The position numbers were made by a program, and so were the translations under genes. This document shows, piece after piece, positions 59,851-64,000 of a stretch of 64,000 nucleotides of DNA. Each line of letters begins with the position of its first letter. Positions within the stretch are counted from its first letter, which is position 1. This DNA comes from Gordius sp. MW1 (taxonomy: Eukaryota; Nematomorpha; Gordioida; Gordea; Gordiidae): contig OZ038529.1 in the NCBI GenBank assembly GCA_964036665.1, positions 8,416,501 through 8,480,500 of the forward strand, read 5' to 3'. The notes under the pieces were generated by a model. The model did no database searches, was not told where the DNA came from, and worked only from the letters and a program-made list of their open reading frames with translations.

Positions 59851-60287
59851 CGGTGTCGATAAGAAATTACCAATTTGCATGAATAACAAAGCTTGCAAGC
59901 TAACTTAAGACATGGGTTATTGTGGAGAAATAAAATATAGGCATAATCCGCTACTAAGTTAGGAGAAGAGAACCATACGCTAGACTTCGGGGTATCTAAA
60001 ACTCTATCATAGAAAGTTACGTATTTCAATAATATTATTAAGTTTAAAAAAGTAAGAATTTAGTGTAACTTTTCATCGTATGAGATTAACAAAAGTGTTG
60101 ACTCTAGTTCTGATAGCTTTATTTATTTTGTGCTTTCAAATATCTATTATGAATCGGACCTCGTTTCACAAAAACTTTAGTGAGATTTCATACTTTGAAT
60201 CCTTAAGGACTGACCCCTACCAAAGCCTCGGACTCTGTGGCATTGTGCTGGTCTCTACCCCTTCTCATTTGAATAATCAATTTCTCC

Positions 60288-61166
60288 CAGGGTTTCTTTC
60301 AGGGGGGAGCCCGGGGGGTATTACCCCCCCCCCCCCCCCAAATTTCAAATACCCCCCCCCCCCCCCGGAGAGTTTTAATTGAAGCATGAACTCTAGTTCC
60401 ATCATGAAGTCATAAATTATATTAATAGGCTAAAATTGAAATTCAATAAATTATTTTAATTTGTAAAAAAATATAATTGGCGAAATTAAATTTTTTTTAC
60501 AAATAAGGTGGAAATCATTCATTTGAGCTTATTTCAGGATGCTCATTTTTCCAGAGTTTTGAAAGGCTCCAACAGATCCGAGAATCTAACGTAAAAATGA
60601 TGTGTCGTACTTTTCCCGACGTTGACGAAGAATATCTTTATGCAGACATAAAATCATTCAAAAATCTTGCGGCTACTTTGAAAGGATCAGAAACACCTTT
60701 AAAATTTATTCAAAAATGCAATTTGGGGTATGAAGAGTTGAAACGGTTCGGTGCCAAACTAATGGCAATACCTTTGACAACGGCGACTGTTGAAAGGTCC
60801 TTTAGTGCGATGAACCGAATTATGGTTGCATTAAGAAACAGGCTAGGGGAGATATCTTTAGACCACTGTATGAGAATATCTATAGAAGGGGCCGCCCTTC
60901 CTACTGAAGAATATCTAGATATGGCGATGAAGGAGTATGCCTTTGAAAAACAAAGAAGAATTCGGTTACTTTTTTAAAAGAACACTTGCCCGTTAAAATA
61001 TTACATGTATTTATTTAATGATTATGCGTGTATGTTATTTATATATCACTTATATCACCAATAAAAATCAGTAAATATTGTACAAAATGGTTTAGCAATT
61101 AAAAAGTTCCCCCCCCCCCGAAAGTTGAAAATACCCCCCGGAGCATTTTTTCCGAAAGAAACCCTG
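60288..61166 (+). mobile_element. Internally deleted hAT transposon, 8-bp TSD
   Basis: CAGGGTTTCTTTC and GAAAGAAACCCTG are exact inverted termini of an 879-bp element. Perfect duplications ATTTCTCC lie at 60280-60287 and 61167-61174. Subterminal C tracts follow (AATACCCCCC class). It carries only a transposase C-terminal exon, so it would depend on a full-length relative for movement. Confidence 0.92.
60538..60977 (+). CDS. hAT transposase C-terminal exon (dimerisation domain)
   Basis: After acceptor TTATTTCAG the frame reads SFFQSFERLQQIRES, DVDEEYLYADIKSFK, then LMAIPLTTATVERSFSAMNR, LRNRLGEISLDHCMRISIE to TAA. The P.TTATVERSFS and RN.L...... blocks are the hAT C-terminal dimerisation domain of the ZMYM-like group; catalytic acidic residues expected upstream are absent. 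The frame is intact over 140 codons, hinting at recent origin or unnoticed selection. If the upstream exon is not spliced on, ATG at 60598-60600 is the first start. Confidence 0.8.
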
Positions 61167-61434
61167 ATTTCTCCCCACGGTAAACAGCTAGCGACATCAC
61201 GCAACAGTTGCATTTTGCAATTTTCTAAAACTTTTTACATAAATTAGGCAAAAATTAGTAGCTAGACCTACTCATCATAATTTATAAAATATGTTTAATT
61301 TATGCTAACAAGTAATAACAAATTCTATCTTAAAATAATGACACCCCTTTAGTAATTCATTAAAGTATTGGTTTTGGGCCTGAATTCTTTGGCTTAAGCA
61401 AGAACAGCAGCATTTTAGGGGCAATATTTGCAAG

Positions 61435-61608
61435 CATGGGCTTAGCTAGGTTTTGGATTAGGGGGGGGGGGCAAAACGTTTAAATGTTCAATTAGAAGGG
61501 GCAAAACACAAATTTTTTTAATTTTTCAAAGTTTTTGCATTGAAAATTTTTTTTCTCTCGTAAATTAGGGGGGGGGGCAGCCGCCTCCCCCCCCTGGTTG
61601 CGCTCATG
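61435..61608. mobile_element. MITE, family A, with 8-bp TSD
   Basis: CATGGGCTTAGCTAGG to CTGGTTGCGCTCATG with perfect TTTGCAAG duplications (61427-61434 and 61609-61616). Confidence 0.9.
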
Positions 61609-61616
61609 TTTGCAAG

Positions 61617-63670
61617 ACCTTTGTGGTCTGATATTAAGTCTAAACATACACCCTAGTGAACTTTCAAATCTAGAACCCTTTAACAAATATAATTATCCTT
61701 TTTGTTATTAGACCATACTGTTGTATTTGCATTTTTACTATTTATAGTATGATTATAAAATATTTGTGAAATTAAAATTAATTCTGACTCAAACAAATTT
61801 GGCAATGATGGAAAATTTGATCAGTTGCTCTAACTGTGATCATATGGGATTTATATTCTATTTAAAAAATCGACTACAAATGCTAATCAAATATTTGTGA
61901 GGTACTAAAATGTTCTGATAGGTTTCTAGATTTTGCATAAATAATTAAAAGTATTTTGAGTAAATAGCATGAATTTTACTAACATTTATCTTATAATTTG
62001 ACAATATTAAGAACATAAATCTATTTAAAAGTTGAGTTAATCTTTCCTGTTCAATATACTCTTAAAAACATTAATTATTTAAAATTTTTATAATCTTAAA
62101 GCTCTGATTCAATTTTGCCAAAACTATTACAGAATACCATAAATAAAGATTTTTTTATTCGGATCATTCACTTTACATATATTAAAATATACCTAAATAG
62201 GAAAGGGCTTTCCTCTGTTTGGGATTTATATATAACCTTCTCTTAAACTCGATTTCTCCATATATTTTGGTGTTTCTAAATCCTTTTAAATTTTATTGAG
62301 AATCTTATAAATTTGAAAAGCAAATAGTATTTTATCCTCAATTTTGAGTTATAATAACTATAATTTTTTTATTTAAATTGATAACCACTATAAAAAGTAT
62401 ATATTTAATAACATTTATATTCTATTTGTGACCCAGTTCATTGTCCCTATTGTCTGGTCTATGATAAGGAAATAATTAAATATAACATCTCTTTTTTCAC
62501 TCCCTAGTTGTTTCTTCTACCAATCATAAATTTTTTCCAAAGAACATTATTGGCCAATACTATAATATTTGTTTTTAATTGTTAATCAAATTTATAACTA
62601 ATCTAATGGATATAACCCCCCCCCCCCCCACCACTATAAATCAATAAACTTGCAATTTTAAAATTTAATAATTATATTTTTATTATAATTTATGCTGATT
62701 TAGGATTTTCTACAAAATTTATTTGGTATATAGAAAAACTGGATATGAATGTTTTATAATTATCTTGCCTCCCCCCCTCTCTTCCTTGTCAAAGAATTAT
62801 GTCTGCATGGTTTCACTTAAAGTACACCACTTTTAGTTGAGACGTTATATAAAAATAAGAGAAATTTGGTATTTTAATTATTTGTGCTAGTATTTATTTT
62901 TTAGTACATCTACCCTTACTTATACCCAAGCTTTATAAATCCCCCTCAAACCCTGTCGGTCGATGCAATTATAAAAACGAAAGTCTGAAATTGTTTACTT
63001 TTAGAGGCTTGTATTTTTTGCAAATGATAATTGCAACCCTATTAGATACCTTAAGCCTTAAACTTTTTTTTATCCATCAACGGAATTAGATTTGAACATA
63101 ACTTTATTAATGAAAAAGCCATATATGGAAATAACAAGCCTGAAAATATTAAATTAATATCGATTTTAATATCTGTTTCTTTCTGTTAATGGTAATTTTT
63201 ACAAAAAATAAGAGTAATTGATTTATCTAATTATCGAAATTAATCATAAAATAACACATTAGATCAAATTAATCGTCTGCTCTCTTTGTAGCATTGGAAA
63301 TTGGAGCCAAACATATTGACAATTCCTTGGCATTTGCCGTCTTTTATGTGGATGGAAGAAAATATATTCAATATTGCTAATTAACTTAAGGCGATCATGA
63401 AATATCTTTAAATCTCAGCTAACCATTTTGACATCATTGATTATGCTTGACTATTCAAAAGTCGCGAGGAAATCTTTTTAAAAGTTATGAAATTTTCGAA
63501 GTGTGATATCTATGAGATATCATGTGGTTTCAAACTTTGGCAATTAAAATTATTTGAAATACTTATGGAGGATCTTTAAAAGCTTATTCTAAAACTTCTT
63601 AAAGGCTCTCAATATTTATTTTGATACATATCGGTACAAATAAGTTAACAAGTCCCTTCGTTCGATTTGC
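61617..63670. other. Non-coding, upstream of the last gene
   Basis: AT-rich; nothing recognised apart from homopolymer C tracts near 62620 and 62770. Confidence 0.45.
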
Positions 63671-64000
63671 ATGGCATCTCCGATGAAAGGCGAGCAACTT
63701 CAAAACCTGTTTTCACATTCTAGCAATCCCGCCATGACTCATGGTCATTCTTGTAAGTTCATAATAACATTCAATATCAAATAACGAAAAATGTTTTAAT
63801 TTTGAATTTCTACAACTTAGATTTATAAAAAAAAAAGTATTTGGGAGGTTTATTTTGTCATATATATATATATTAAATTTAAAAGTGTCGTTGCCAGCTT
63901 CATTGAATGCCTCGCAGCAAGAGACTAGCTATCACCATCTCAACAGATACAAAGCCTATATGTTCGGTCACTCGGACCCCAATTTGTCACCGTACCATTC
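63671..64000 (+). CDS. Unrecognised gene, N-terminal two exons, runs off the window
   Basis: Exon 1 (63671-63752) begins MASPMKGEQLQNLFSHSSNP and ends at a strong GTAAGT donor in phase 1. Exon 2 (63898 onward) follows GTTGCCAG in phase 1 with SLNASQQETSYHHLNRYKAY and continues MFGHSDPNLSPYH to the window edge. An in-frame TAA upstream supports the start. The Ser/His/Tyr-rich, low-complexity N-terminus suggests a regulatory protein such as a transcription factor, but no domain is visible and I do not assign a family. Confidence 0.6.

Noticed and set aside
1-64000. CRISPR arrays, operons, ribosome binding sites, riboswitches
   Set aside because: The tandem repeats here lack unique spacers of constant length and the genes are spliced; the DNA is eukaryotic.

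Overview
The window is AT-rich animal DNA: spliced genes with GT/AG introns, very few long open frames, and a heavy load of transposon remnants. Gene content (NXF1, COG2, a multi-Kunitz protein, an RFamide-type neuropeptide precursor) fits an invertebrate, probably a protostome. I cannot name the species from sequence alone. All exon joins below are by eye: splice sites, matching intron phase, and family resemblance recalled from memory.

Layout. 63-841 (+): last two exons of a nuclear RNA export factor (NXF1/TAP). 4475-14324 (+): nine exons of a secreted-type protein with six Kunitz domains; its first exon(s) were not found. 14756-17583 (-): decayed LINE. 17984-22028: a Ty3/gypsy LTR element with both LTRs and a TACAC target duplication, its genes broken. 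25043-27703 (-): a two-exon neuropeptide precursor (99 aa) ending in two PLRF-Gly peptides. 28000-37400: non-coding DNA full of MITEs. 37440-38420 (-): another LINE fragment, split by a Harbinger-like MITE. 38947-52546 (-): a complete 18-exon COG2 gene, 736 codons plus stop, whose introns hold a LINE, hAT ends, MITEs and a local tandem duplication. 53470-55181: internally deleted hAT relic with GAGACG-rich ends. 55440-59850: LINE pieces, a hairpin minisatellite and rearranged repeats. 60288-61166: small hAT derivative with a perfect 8-bp duplication and a surviving transposase C-terminal exon. 63671 to the end (+): the first two exons of an unrecognised gene.

The genes are unrelated neighbours and not a pathway. 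NXF1 acts in mRNA export, COG2 in Golgi tethering, the Kunitz protein probably as an extracellular protease inhibitor, and the peptide precursor in neural signalling. The points most worth following are the putative PLRFamide precursor, the phase 1-1 Kunitz modules with varied P1 residues, and several mobile families with exact target duplications, including a 1.7-kb foldback element.
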